This document shows positions 55,004 through 63,443 of a stretch of DNA of 64,000 bases, piece after piece (the first letter of the stretch is position 1; every line of letters begins with the position of its first letter). This DNA is from Streptomyces sp. NRRL S-340 (GTDB taxonomy: Bacteria; Actinomycetota; Actinomycetes; Streptomycetales; Streptomycetaceae): assembly GCF_000720185.1 (NCBI RefSeq), contig NZ_JOIY01000007.1, forward strand, positions 124,001 through 188,000, read 5' to 3'. The notes below the pieces were generated by a model that saw nothing but the letters and a program-made list of their open reading frames with translations, was not told the DNA's origin and searched no databases. A program made the translations under genes and the position numbers.

Positions 55004-56425
55004 TCAGCGCTTGCGGAAGGCGGCGGCCTGCGGGTTGCGGCGCTTGAGCACCAGGTAGGCGACGGCGAGGACCAGTCCCCACAGCGGCGCGCAGTACAGC
55101 GAGACGCGGGCGTCCTTGTCGATGCCCATCAGGACGATCACCATGCCGATGAAGGCGAGCGCGAACCAGCTGGCCAGCGGCGCGCCGGGGGCGCGGAACT
55201 CCGACTTGGGCAGCTCGCCGCGGTCGGATTTGGCGCGGTAGCGGATCTGGCAGACCAGGATGACGATCCAGGCCCACATGCCGGAGATGGTGGCGAAGGA
55301 GACGACGTAGTCGAACGCCTTGCCCGGCCACTGGTAGTTGATCCACACGCCGACCAGCATCAGCGCGGCGGAGAAGGTGGTCCCGACGAGCGGGGTGCCG
55401 CTGCGGGTCAGCCTGGTGAAGAACTGCGGGCCCTGGCTGTTGAGCGCGAGGTCGCGCAGCATGCGGCCGGTGGAGTACATGCCCGAGTTGCAGGAGGACA
55501 GGGCGGCGGTGAGGACGACGAAGTTGACGATGCCGGCGCCGGCGGGCAGGCCCATCTTCTGGAAGGCGACCACGAAGGGGCTCGCGCCGGCGTGGAAGCT
55601 CGTCCACGGCACGACCGAGAGGATCATGATCAGCGCGCCGATGTAGAAGACGGCGATGCGCCACGGCACGGTGTTGATCGCCCGGGGCAGCACGGTCCTG
55701 GGGTTCTTCGACTCGCCCGCCGTCACACCGACCAGCTCGACGGCGAGGAAGGCGAACATGACCATCTGGAGGGTCATCAGGGTGCTGCCGACGCCGTGCG
55801 GGAAGAAGCCGCCCTCGTTCCACAGGTGCGCCACGGTGGCGGTGTCGCCGGCGTCGGAGAAGCCGATCGTCAGGATGCCCGCGCAGATCAGGATCATGCC
55901 GATGATGGCGGTGACCTTGACCATGGAGAACCAGAACTCCAGCTCGCCGAAGAGCTTCACGGAGATCAGGTTGGCGCCGTAGAGGACGACGGTGAAGACC
56001 AGGGCCGACACCCATTGCGGGATGTCGAACCAGTACGTCATGTAGGCCGCCGCGGCGGTGACCTCGGTGATGCCGGTGACGACCCAGAAGAGCCAGTACG
56101 TCCAGCCGGTCACGAAGCCCGCGAAGGGGCCGATGAACTCGCGGGCGTACTCGGAGAAGGAACCGGAGACCGGGCGGTACATCAGCAGCTCGCCGAGCGC
56201 CCGCATGATGAGGAAGATGACGAAGCCGGCCACCGCGTAGGCGAGGATCAGGCTGGGTCCGGCCTTGGAGATGCCCTTGCCCGCACCGAGGAACAGGCCG
56301 GTGCCGATGGCGCCGCCGATGGCGATCATCTGGATCTGCCGGGCGCCGAGCCCGCGCTGGTACCCCTCGCCGTCCTGCACGGCCTCTTTGCCGCCGTGGT
56401 CTTGCTCGACCTGCGCTGAGGTCAT
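55004..56425 (-). CDS. Amino acid permease (AAT/GABA-permease family)
   Basis: 473 residues from ATG 56425. Twelve membrane helices; QIQMIAIGGAIGTGLFLGAGKGISKAGPS is the TM1 signature of the APC superfamily, and VFIGALIMILSVVPW and MYSTGRMLRDLALNSQGP follow the GABA/proline-specific permease pattern. Sodium- or proton-driven import of neutral or aromatic amino acids; exact substrate unknown. About 350 bp of upstream DNA probably holds its promoter. No catabolic genes are adjacent. Confidence 0.87.
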   Translation of the reverse strand: MTSAQVEQDHGGKEAVQDGEGYQRGLGARQIQMIAIGGAIGTGLFLGAGKGISKAGPSLILAYAVAGFVIFLIMRALGELLMYRPVSGSFSEYAREFIGPFAGFVTGWTYWLFWVVTGITEVTAAAAYMTYWFDIPQWVSALVFTVVLYGANLISVKLFGELEFWFSMVKVTAIIGMILICAGILTIGFSDAGDTATVAHLWNEGGFFPHGVGSTLMTLQMVMFAFLAVELVGVTAGESKNPRTVLPRAINTVPWRIAVFYIGALIMILSVVPWTSFHAGASPFVVAFQKMGLPAGAGIVNFVVLTAALSSCNSGMYSTGRMLRDLALNSQGPQFFTRLTRSGTPLVGTTFSAALMLVGVWINYQWPGKAFDYVVSFATISGMWAWIVILVCQIRYRAKSDRGELPKSEFRAPGAPLASWFALAFIGMVIVLMGIDKDARVSLYCAPLWGLVLAVAYLVLKRRNPQAAAFRKR

Positions 56426-56781
56426 GTGTCGTGCGCCTTTCTCCATGCCGACCCGGGCCGTTCGTCGGCCGCGGATCGGGTCTCGATCCCCCCGGACTGA
56501 AATGGAGTGAGCGGGCCCGGCCTCACCGGACTCGTTCATGCCTGGCCGGCGGTTGCCGGCTCGGTGGCGCACCCGGGCGAACGTGGGTGGTGTTCGCCGG
56601 GCGGTCGTGAAGATTTATCACGGCCGCAACAAAGATCGCAGGGTGACGTGTGGCACACGGCACAACGAGAAGCGGACAAAACCCACTCGAACGCCTCATA
56701 CCATCGGATCGTATTGACGCGATCGTTATGCGGATTTGAGCGTCCTCTGAGCGAACACGCAATCCGTGCAGACCGGTGGAA
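56426..56781. other. Intergenic region upstream of the amino acid permease
   Basis: About 356 bp; the part at 56600-56760 is AT-richer (AAGATTTATCACGG, GATCGTATTGACGCGATCG) and likely holds the permease promoter. The DUF2017 gene reads toward this region. No gene supported. Confidence 0.5.
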
Positions 56782-57390
56782 TCAGGGCATGAGGGTGGAG
56801 ACGAGGGTCTCCTGGAGGCCGCCCAGCCACAGGTACGCCATCACCATCGGCTTGCGCGGGTCCTCGTCCGGCAGCCGGTAGAGGTCGTCCGCGTCGTCCT
56901 CGTCGCCGATCTCCAGCCGGGAGGCGATGGCCAGGCGCAGGTCGTTGAGGGCGCCCAGCCAGCGCCGGGACTCCTCCTGCGACAGCTTCAGCACCGCCCC
57001 GCCCGCACCGGCCGCCGACAGCTCGTTGAGCGAGTGGATCACCGCGAGGGCGTTCTCACGCTTGCCCGCGCGCAGGTCGTTCTCGGTGTAGCGGCGGAAC
57101 TCCGAGGCGTGCGCGCGCTGCTCGGCGGCCTCCTCGGCGCCGGCGGGCGGCTGCTGAGGATCGCCGTAGGCGTCCGGGAAGAGCCGCCTGAGCACCGGAT
57201 CGGCGGGCGGCTCGCTCGGGCCCTCGGCGAACAGCTCGGCCAGCGGGTCGGCGGGTTTCTCGTCCTCGGCCGGGCCGGGGCCGATCAGCTCCAGGAGCTG
57301 CACGGCCAGCGAGCGGATGATGGAGATCTCGACGTCGTCGAGGGCGACGGCCGCGCCGCCGCCGGGGAGCGGTTCGAAGTGTCCAGGCAT
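56782..57390 (-). CDS. DUF2017 family protein
   Basis: 202 residues from ATG 57390. VALDDVEISIIRSLAVQLLELIG and FRRYTENDLRAGKRENALAVIHSL belong to DUF2017, almost always encoded beside clpS in actinobacteria, as here (66 bp apart, same direction). The C-terminal part (WLGALNDLRLAIASRLEI) is helical. Possibly an adaptor or regulator linked to ClpS; function unknown. Confidence 0.84.
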   Translation of the reverse strand: MPGHFEPLPGGGAAVALDDVEISIIRSLAVQLLELIGPGPAEDEKPADPLAELFAEGPSEPPADPVLRRLFPDAYGDPQQPPAGAEEAAEQRAHASEFRRYTENDLRAGKRENALAVIHSLNELSAAGAGGAVLKLSQEESRRWLGALNDLRLAIASRLEIGDEDDADDLYRLPDEDPRKPMVMAYLWLGGLQETLVSTLMP

Positions 57391-57456
57391 GGAGGGGGTT
57401 CGCTGCTTCCGGTCCGGGCTCGTCGTCGGCGCCCAGGGCGCCGCTCGTTCACGTGG

Positions 57457-57774
57457 CTACTTGCGGTCCTGCTGGAGGGTGGCCCACAGACCGTAGCCGT
57501 GCATGGCCTGGACGTCCCGTTCCATCTCCTCGCGGGTGCCGCTGGAGACGACCGCCCGGCCCTTGTGGTGGACGTCGAGCATGAGCTTGGTGGCCTTGTC
57601 CTTCGAGTACCCGAAGTACGTCTGGAAGACATAGGTGACGTAGCTCATCAGATTGACGGGATCGTTGTGGACGATCGTCACCCAGGGGACGTCGGGCTCG
57701 GGTACGGCGAAGACCTCCTCCGCCGGCTCGGTCTTCTCGATCTCGATGGGTGCGGCTGCCGTCACATGGCCCAT
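57457..57774 (-). CDS. clpS: ClpS adaptor for the N-end rule pathway
   Basis: 105 residues from ATG 57774. The core [48 protein letters not shown] contains the N-degron pocket; the HNDPVNLM and HHKG segments are typical. Delivers substrates to ClpA/ClpC proteases in the cytosol. First gene before DUF2017, divergent from pncB. Confidence 0.92.
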   Translation of the reverse strand: MGHVTAAAPIEIEKTEPAEEVFAVPEPDVPWVTIVHNDPVNLMSYVTYVFQTYFGYSKDKATKLMLDVHHKGRAVVSSGTREEMERDVQAMHGYGLWATLQQDRK

Positions 57775-57825
57775 GCTGCCACCACAGGGGGGTGGGAGCA
57801 CAAATGAGCAGGCCGCGTCCGTAAA

Positions 57826-57840
57826 TCGTCAGACTGACGA
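57826..57840. promoter_or_regulatory. Palindrome upstream of pncB, candidate repressor site
   Basis: TCGTCAG-A-CTGACGA, a perfect 15-bp dyad 22 bp before the pncB start. A regulator of NAD salvage is a reasonable guess; no regulator gene is in the window. Confidence 0.45.
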
Positions 57841-57862
57841 AATGGGAGTACGATTCTCGGTC

Positions 57863-59209
57863 ATGAACACAGCGGACCTTGGGCTGCCGGTGGACGTTCC
57901 CTCGACGGCGCTCTTCACCGACCACTACGAGCTGACCATGCTGCAGGCCGCCCTGCGGGCCGGGACCGCCGAGCGGCGCAGTGTCTTCGAGGTCTTCACC
58001 AGGCGCCTGCCCGAAGGCCGCCGCTACGGCGTCGTGGCCGGAACCGGACGGGTGCTGGACGCGGTGGAGAACTTCCGCTTCGACGCCGACGTGCTCGGCT
58101 TCCTGCGCGAGCGGCGGGTCGTGGACGAGGCGACCCTCGAGTGGCTGGCCGGCTACCGGTTCAGCGGCGACATCTGGGGCTACCCCGAGGGCGAGGTCTA
58201 CTTCCCCGGCTCGCCGGTGCTGCGGGTGGAGGGCACCTTCGGCGAGTGCGTGCTGCTGGAGACCGTGATCCTGTCGATCCTCAACCACGACTCCGCCATC
58301 GCCGCCGCCGCCTCGCGGATGGCCTCGGCCGCCGGGGAGCGCCCGCTGATCGAGATGGGGGCCCGCCGCACCCACGAGCTGGCCGCCGTGGCCGCCTCCC
58401 GCGCCGCCTACGTCGGCGGCTTCGCCACCACCTCCGACCTGGCCGCCGGCTTCCGCTACAACATCCCCACCGTCGGCACCTCGGCGCACGCCTTCACGCT
58501 GCTGCACGACAACGAGCGCGACGCCTTCCAGGCCCAGGTGGACTCGCTGGGCCGGGACACGACGCTGCTGGTGGACACCTACGACGTCGCCGAAGCCGTG
58601 CGGACGGCCGTGGAGGTGGCCGGGCCCGAGCTGGGCGCGGTGCGCATCGACTCCGGCGACCTGCTGCTGGTCGCGCACCGGGTGCGGCAGCAGCTGGACG
58701 AGCTGGGCGCCCGGGACACGAAGATCGTCGTGACCTCCGACCTCGACGAGTACGCCATCGCCTCGCTCGCCGCGGCGCCCGTGGACGCGTACGGCGTCGG
58801 CACCCAGCTGGTCACCGGGTCCGGGCACCCGACCTGCTCCATGGTCTACAAGCTGGTCGCCCGGGCCGAGTCCGCCGACCCGCGCGCCCCGCTGACGCCG
58901 GTGGCGAAGAAGTCCAGCGGCGGCAAGACCTCCATCGGCGGCCGCAAGTGGGCGGCGCGCCGCCTGGACGCGTACGGGATCGCGGAGACCGAGGTGGTGG
59001 GCACCGGCGAGGTGCCCACCGACCTGGCCGACCGGCAGTTGCAGGTCGAGCTGGTCAAGGGCGGCGAGGTCGTCGGCCGCGAGCCGCTGGACGTCGTACG
59101 GGACCGGCACGTCGCGGCCCGCGCCGGACTGCCGCTGTCGGCCACCCAGCTCTCGCGCGGGGAACCCGTCCTCCCGACGGAGTACGTCACCGGGGGCTCG
59201 GGTAGCTAA
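57863..59209 (+). CDS. pncB: Nicotinate phosphoribosyltransferase
   Basis: 448 residues from ATG 57863 (ATG 57842 in frame). ALFTDHYELTMLQAALRAG and FEVFTRRLPEGRRYGVVAG are the N-terminal family signature; GTSAHAFTLLHD and RIDSGDLLLVAHRVRQQL, plus the VGTQLVTGSGHP pocket, follow in order. Forms nicotinate mononucleotide from nicotinate and PRPP, with ATP. Followed 82 bp later by the nicotinamidase gene, so nicotinamide to NaMN is one salvage unit. Confidence 0.93.
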   Translation: MNTADLGLPVDVPSTALFTDHYELTMLQAALRAGTAERRSVFEVFTRRLPEGRRYGVVAGTGRVLDAVENFRFDADVLGFLRERRVVDEATLEWLAGYRFSGDIWGYPEGEVYFPGSPVLRVEGTFGECVLLETVILSILNHDSAIAAAASRMASAAGERPLIEMGARRTHELAAVAASRAAYVGGFATTSDLAAGFRYNIPTVGTSAHAFTLLHDNERDAFQAQVDSLGRDTTLLVDTYDVAEAVRTAVEVAGPELGAVRIDSGDLLLVAHRVRQQLDELGARDTKIVVTSDLDEYAIASLAAAPVDAYGVGTQLVTGSGHPTCSMVYKLVARAESADPRAPLTPVAKKSSGGKTSIGGRKWAARRLDAYGIAETEVVGTGEVPTDLADRQLQVELVKGGEVVGREPLDVVRDRHVAARAGLPLSATQLSRGEPVLPTEYVTGGSGS

Positions 59210-59291
59210 AGCGCGTGCCCGCGCCCGCCCCCGTACGCCCCCGTCCCCACGACCGACCGACCCGACCGCCGACAGCCGAAGGACACCCACC

Positions 59292-59879
59292 ATGCGCCGC
59301 GCCTTGATCGTCGTCGATGTGCAGAACGACTTCTGCGAGGGGGGCAGCCTCGCGGTGGCCGGCGGTGCCGACGTGGCCGCCGCGATCACCGAGCTGATCG
59401 GGCAGGCCCCGGCCGGTTACCGGCACGTGGTGGCCACCCGCGACCACCACATCGCCCCCGGCGGGCACTTCGCCGACGACCCCGACTACGTACGCTCCTG
59501 GCCCGCACACTGCGTGGCGGGCACGGAGGGCGTGGGCTTCCACCCCAACTTCGCCCCCGCCGTCGCCTCCGGCGCGATCGACGCCGTCTTCGACAAGGGC
59601 GCGTACTCGGCCGCGTACAGCGGCTTCGAGGGCGCCGACGAGAACGGCGTGCCGCTGGCCGAGTGGCTGCGGGCCAGGGAGATCGACGAGGTCGACGTGG
59701 TGGGGATCGCCACCGACCACTGTGTGCGGGCCACCGCGCTGGACGCGGCGCGGGAGGGTTTCCGCACCCAGGTCCTGCTGGACCTCACCGCCGGGGTGTC
59801 CGCGCAGAGCACCGAGCGGGCGCTCGAGGAGCTGCGGCAGGCGGGCGTCGAGCTGACGGGCAAGCCCGTCGTCGCCTGA
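59292..59879 (+). CDS. pncA: Nicotinamidase (isochorismatase fold)
   Basis: 195 residues from ATG 59292. Catalytic triad Asp9 (VVDVQNDF), Lys102 (FDKGAYSAAYSGF) and Cys144 (ATDHCVRATA). Metal ligands Asp51 and His53 (TRDHHIAPGGHF). Deamidates nicotinamide to nicotinate, feeding PncB encoded just upstream. It would also activate pyrazinamide. Cytosolic, full family length. Confidence 0.93.
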   Translation: MRRALIVVDVQNDFCEGGSLAVAGGADVAAAITELIGQAPAGYRHVVATRDHHIAPGGHFADDPDYVRSWPAHCVAGTEGVGFHPNFAPAVASGAIDAVFDKGAYSAAYSGFEGADENGVPLAEWLRAREIDEVDVVGIATDHCVRATALDAAREGFRTQVLLDLTAGVSAQSTERALEELRQAGVELTGKPVVA

Positions 59880-59896
59880 CCCGCGCGGGGCCCCGC

Positions 59897-60244
59897 TCAC
59901 GCCTGGGCGGGCGTGCGGCGGCGCAGCAGGGCCCGGATGGGGTGCCACAGCTCCGGCGGGCCGACGGGAGCGCCGCCGACAGCGTTGTCGGGGGAGGTGC
60001 GCCAGAGGAGGCCGTCGGGGTGGTGCAGGACCGCGGTGATCTCGTCGGGGCTGGGCGGGGCGGTGTTGCCCCGCAGGTAGACGGCGCGCAGGCCCAGGTT
60101 CCGCAGCCGGGTCAGGGCGCGGGCGCGGTTGTGCGCGTGGACGAGCACGCGGACGCCGCCGAGGCCGTCGGGGGCGGGGCTGGGCAGGTTGAGGGCCACC
60201 ACGACGGTGCCGTTCGGCAGCTTGCTGAAACCTCCTGCGGCCAT
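59897..60244 (-). CDS. Conserved hypothetical actinobacterial protein
   Basis: 115 residues from ATG 60244. LPNGTVVVALNLPSPAP, then ARALTRLRNLGLRAVYLRGN and DEITAVLHHPDGLLWR. No known domain recalled, but clear codon bias and a compact alpha/beta pattern. Soluble. Lies between pncA and the M6 protease and is transcribed toward pncA. Confidence 0.7.
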   Translation of the reverse strand: MAAGGFSKLPNGTVVVALNLPSPAPDGLGGVRVLVHAHNRARALTRLRNLGLRAVYLRGNTAPPSPDEITAVLHHPDGLLWRTSPDNAVGGAPVGPPELWHPIRALLRRRTPAQA

Positions 60245-60305
60245 GCGGTCACTTCCCCGTTCCGGTCGGTGTCAATAAGAGAGCCACAGCAGGCACCTAA
60301 ACACG

Positions 60306-60339
60306 ATCGGCGGCAACCCGCCAGAGGGTTGCCGCCGAT
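60306..60339 (-). terminator. Terminator of the M6 protease gene
   Basis: ATCGGCGGCAACCC-GCCAGA-GGGTTGCCGCCGAT, perfect 14-bp stem, 26 bp after the protease stop. Confidence 0.88.
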
Positions 60340-60365
60340 ACGCGTTTGACCTGCGCTTTTTGCCT

Positions 60366-62714
60366 TTACTTCACCGCGCGGCCGACTTCGAGCTCGATCG
60401 TGGAGCCGTCGTGGGCCTCCTTGGTGATCTCGATCCGGGTGTTGGTGTCAGTGATCTTGACACCGCCGGCCGGGTTCGCCGGGTCGTAGTACGTGCTGGT
60501 GTGGTCGTTGAAGACCGGCACGCCCTTGGACGACTTGATCCGGGTGGTGACGTCCGCCTTGTGCAGGGTGATGCCGTCGGTGCGGAAGCGGCTGAACGGC
60601 GAGTCGTAGGCCTGCACGCGGTTGCGCATCAGGGTGCCGTCGGACCACTTCAGGGCGCCCGGGTGCGAGTCGACCGGGAGGATCAGACCGGTGCCCGGGT
60701 GGACGCTGGTGTTGTTGTCCGCCTGGGAGGTGTCGTACTTCCAGATCAGCAGGCCGTTCTGGTACGGGTAGTGCTCGACCCAGTCGGGGCGCTTGGCCGA
60801 ACCGAAGTTGTACGGGCCGGTCTTCAGCGTGGTGTCGTACGAGACGTACTGGCGGTTCTCCGCGATGTAGTACTGCTCGTAGTCCTTGGTGAAGGACGCG
60901 CCGATGCGGGAGAAGCCCTTCGCCGTCCAGGCCGGGTCGGCGGTCTCGGCGTTGTCCGAGAAGAGCGCCGCGCCGTCGGCGGTCAGCGTGATGTCGTCGG
61001 CCGCGAAGCCCTTGAGCGCCGCGCCGCCGTCCGTCTGGTAGCGGAAGCGGAGCTGGATCTTCTGGCCCGCGTAGGCGTCCAGCGGGTACGACAGCTTCTT
61101 GTAGGCGTCGACCGAACCGGTCAGGGCCGGCTTGTCGCTGCCGTCGCGGGGGATGGCCTGGCCGTCCACCGTGCCGTCCAGCGCGGTCCAGTTGGCGCCG
61201 CCGTCGGTCGAGACCTCGGTGTAGAGGAAGTCGTAGTTGGCCTCGATGTCGTACCACCCGTCGAGGGAGAGGGCGGCCGACTTCTTGCCGGTGAGGTCGA
61301 CGGAGCGGGTCAGGGTGTTCTTCAGGTCGTCGCCGCTGCCGCTCCACCACTGGGTGGCGCCCTGCGCGGGCTTGACGACCTCGGTGGTGACCGCCTTGTC
61401 GGGCAGCGAGACCACCACGGCCTGCCGGTACTTGGTGTTGTACTCGGACACACCCAGCTTGTGCCAGGACTTCACGCCCGCCTTGGCGGTGTCGAAGTTC
61501 AGCCAGCCGAGCCGCATCTTGTCCCAGGCGTTCATGTCACCGGGCAGGTCGCCGATGGCGTCCTCGCCGCGGCCGAGCCAGGAACCGGAGGACATCAGCG
61601 TCCAGAAGCCGGTGGAGTTCTCGCCGCCGGCGGTGTCGTACTCGTCCGGCAGGCCGAGGTCGTGGCCGTACTCGTGCGCGTAGACGCCGAGTCCGCCGTT
61701 CTCCGGCTGGATGGTGTAGTCGCCGACCCAGATGCCGGTGTCACCGATCTGCGCGCCGCCGAGCTTGTTGTCCGAGGGGCCGGTGGAGCCGGCGTCGGTG
61801 CCGTAGGCGTACCAGCGGTGGGCCCAGATCGCGTCGGTGCCCTGGACGCCGCCGCCCGCGGACTCGTCCTCGCCCGCGTGCACGATCTGGAAGTGGTCGA
61901 TGTAGCCGTCCGGCTCGTTGAAGTTGCCGTCGCCGTCGTAGTCGTAGCGGTCCCACTGGTCGTACTTGGCCAGGTCCGCCTTGATCGCGGCGTCCGACTT
62001 GCCGGCCGCCTTCTGCTGCGCCACCCAGGCGTTGACGCCGTCGCTGACGACGTTCCACACGCTGGAGCAGTTGGTGGAGCCGCAGTAGTTCGAACCGTAA
62101 CGGGCCTCGTTGTAGGGGACCTTGACCCAGTCCGAGACCTCGCCGTCCACCGAGTAGCGGCCCGAGGACTGCTTCTCGTAGTACTTCTTGACCGACTCGG
62201 TGTTCTTGCCGGTGCCGAAGTACAGGTCCTGGAAGTGCTTCTGGTCGTAGTCCTTCTGCCAGGCCGTCGAGTTGTCCTTCTGACGGTCCGGCGCGGCTAT
62301 CTGGTTGTGCAGCGGCCCGGGGGTGCCGCCGTACTTCGGGTCCGTCTTGTCACCGAACTCGACCAGGATGGTGAAGATCTTGTCGGTCTTCTCCCGGCCC
62401 ATCTCGACGTACTTGGTGTCGCCCTTCTTGCCCTTGAGGCCGACGACCTTCGAACCGTTGCGGTCCTGGATCTTGGCCTTGCCGGAGATGACCTGGCTGA
62501 GGGCCTCCTGGCGCTGGGCCTCCTGGGTCTTGCTCAGCGGACCGTCGAGGTTGTGCTCGTGCTGTCCGGCCGCCTGCGGGTCGTGCCGGTCCACGGTGGC
62601 GGAACCGGCCGTGGTGGCGGCCTCGGCGACGGCGAACGTCGAGAACGTGGCGGTGGCCGCCGCGAGCGCGACACCGATCGCGGCCGCTCTGAACGTCCAG
62701 GGTCTACTGGTCAC
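60366..62714 (-). CDS. Secreted M6 family metalloprotease (immune inhibitor A type)
   Basis: 782 residues from GTG 62714 (GGAGG, 7 nt). Sec signal (AAIGVALAAATATFSTFAVAEA), a propeptide, then the M6 domain with the zinc motif HEYGH (347-351) followed by DLGLPDEYD. The region NWTALDGTVDGQAIPRDGSDKP and following is an immune-inhibitor-A-type C-terminal beta-sandwich. An extracellular endopeptidase; in Streptomyces it helps degrade protein substrates. An inverted repeat lies about 85 bp upstream. Confidence 0.9.
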   Translation of the reverse strand: MTSRPWTFRAAAIGVALAAATATFSTFAVAEAATTAGSATVDRHDPQAAGQHEHNLDGPLSKTQEAQRQEALSQVISGKAKIQDRNGSKVVGLKGKKGDTKYVEMGREKTDKIFTILVEFGDKTDPKYGGTPGPLHNQIAAPDRQKDNSTAWQKDYDQKHFQDLYFGTGKNTESVKKYYEKQSSGRYSVDGEVSDWVKVPYNEARYGSNYCGSTNCSSVWNVVSDGVNAWVAQQKAAGKSDAAIKADLAKYDQWDRYDYDGDGNFNEPDGYIDHFQIVHAGEDESAGGGVQGTDAIWAHRWYAYGTDAGSTGPSDNKLGGAQIGDTGIWVGDYTIQPENGGLGVYAHEYGHDLGLPDEYDTAGGENSTGFWTLMSSGSWLGRGEDAIGDLPGDMNAWDKMRLGWLNFDTAKAGVKSWHKLGVSEYNTKYRQAVVVSLPDKAVTTEVVKPAQGATQWWSGSGDDLKNTLTRSVDLTGKKSAALSLDGWYDIEANYDFLYTEVSTDGGANWTALDGTVDGQAIPRDGSDKPALTGSVDAYKKLSYPLDAYAGQKIQLRFRYQTDGGAALKGFAADDITLTADGAALFSDNAETADPAWTAKGFSRIGASFTKDYEQYYIAENRQYVSYDTTLKTGPYNFGSAKRPDWVEHYPYQNGLLIWKYDTSQADNNTSVHPGTGLILPVDSHPGALKWSDGTLMRNRVQAYDSPFSRFRTDGITLHKADVTTRIKSSKGVPVFNDHTSTYYDPANPAGGVKITDTNTRIEITKEAHDGSTIELEVGRAVK

Positions 62715-63104
62715 TTGCTGTCCTCCCCTGACGCGCCCGTACGCGCGGAAGGGGGGCCTCTGAGGCACGAGAAAGTCCGCGCGCGATCAACGCGTGTTAG
62801 TCAAGTGACGACATTTGACTAGAGGTTTACGAGAAAAGACAGACCTTGACTTGGACAGTTCAAGTGCACTATGCGGAGGCGGCGTTCGCTTTGCGGACGG
62901 ACGAGGGCCGGGGCGGGCCGGCACGCCGCGGCCGTGACTCCGTGCGCCCCCCGTGCACCGGCACCGTGGGTTAGGTCACGCTTACCGGCCGTTCCTCGCG
63001 GGCATCCAGGGGATTACAGTCGATTGGCACCACGCCCGGAAGCCGGTGGAAAGCCAGGCCGGCCCGCTGTCGCACCCCCGAAATCTTCCGAGGACACGAT
63101 TGCC
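62715..63104. other. Divergent intergenic region before the M6 protease
   Basis: About 390 bp with AT-rich stretches at 62790-62870 (likely the protease promoter) and a GC-rich part beyond. A dyad is at 62798-62821 (listed separately). No gene supported. Confidence 0.5.
62798..62821. promoter_or_regulatory. Inverted repeat upstream of the M6 protease
   Basis: TAGTCAA-10 bp-TTGACTA, perfect 7-bp arms, about 85 bp before the GTG start. Next to it is CTTGACTTGGACAGTTCAAG at about 62850. Candidate repressor or activator site. Confidence 0.5.
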
Positions 63105-63431
63105 ATGCCTCGTCCGACCGCCGCACAGCTCGCCTACGGTTCCTGCACCGTGATCTGCTCGACGCTCGCCATGCTGCTGCTGTCGCAGACGAGTTCGGGC
63201 CTCGGGATCGCCGTCATCGCCCTCGCGGCCCTCGCGCTGGGGCTCCTGGTCGCCATGACGGTACCGCTGCCGAAGGCGCGCGCGTCGGCCGCCGCGGCGA
63301 GCGGGGCTTCCGGGACCGCCGTCACGGCCCCCGCGGCGGCGCCGGCCGGCGGGCAGGCGCGGGTGGCGGCGCGACGGGAGACCGTCTCCGCCGGTGCGGA
63401 GCCGGGCCAGGGCCCGGCGACGGCCGCCTGA
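63105..63431 (+). CDS. Small hypothetical membrane protein
   Basis: 108 residues from ATG 63105 (GAGGACACG region upstream). Two hydrophobic helices (QLAYGSCTVICSTLAMLLLSQ and GLGIAVIALAALALGLLVAMTV), then a hydrophilic Ala-rich tail. No family recalled, but the topology is clear. Convergent with the RDD gene (12 bp gap). Function unknown. Confidence 0.65.
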   Translation: MPRPTAAQLAYGSCTVICSTLAMLLLSQTSSGLGIAVIALAALALGLLVAMTVPLPKARASAAAASGASGTAVTAPAAAPAGGQARVAARRETVSAGAEPGQGPATAA

Positions 63432-63443
63432 CGCGGCGCCGGC

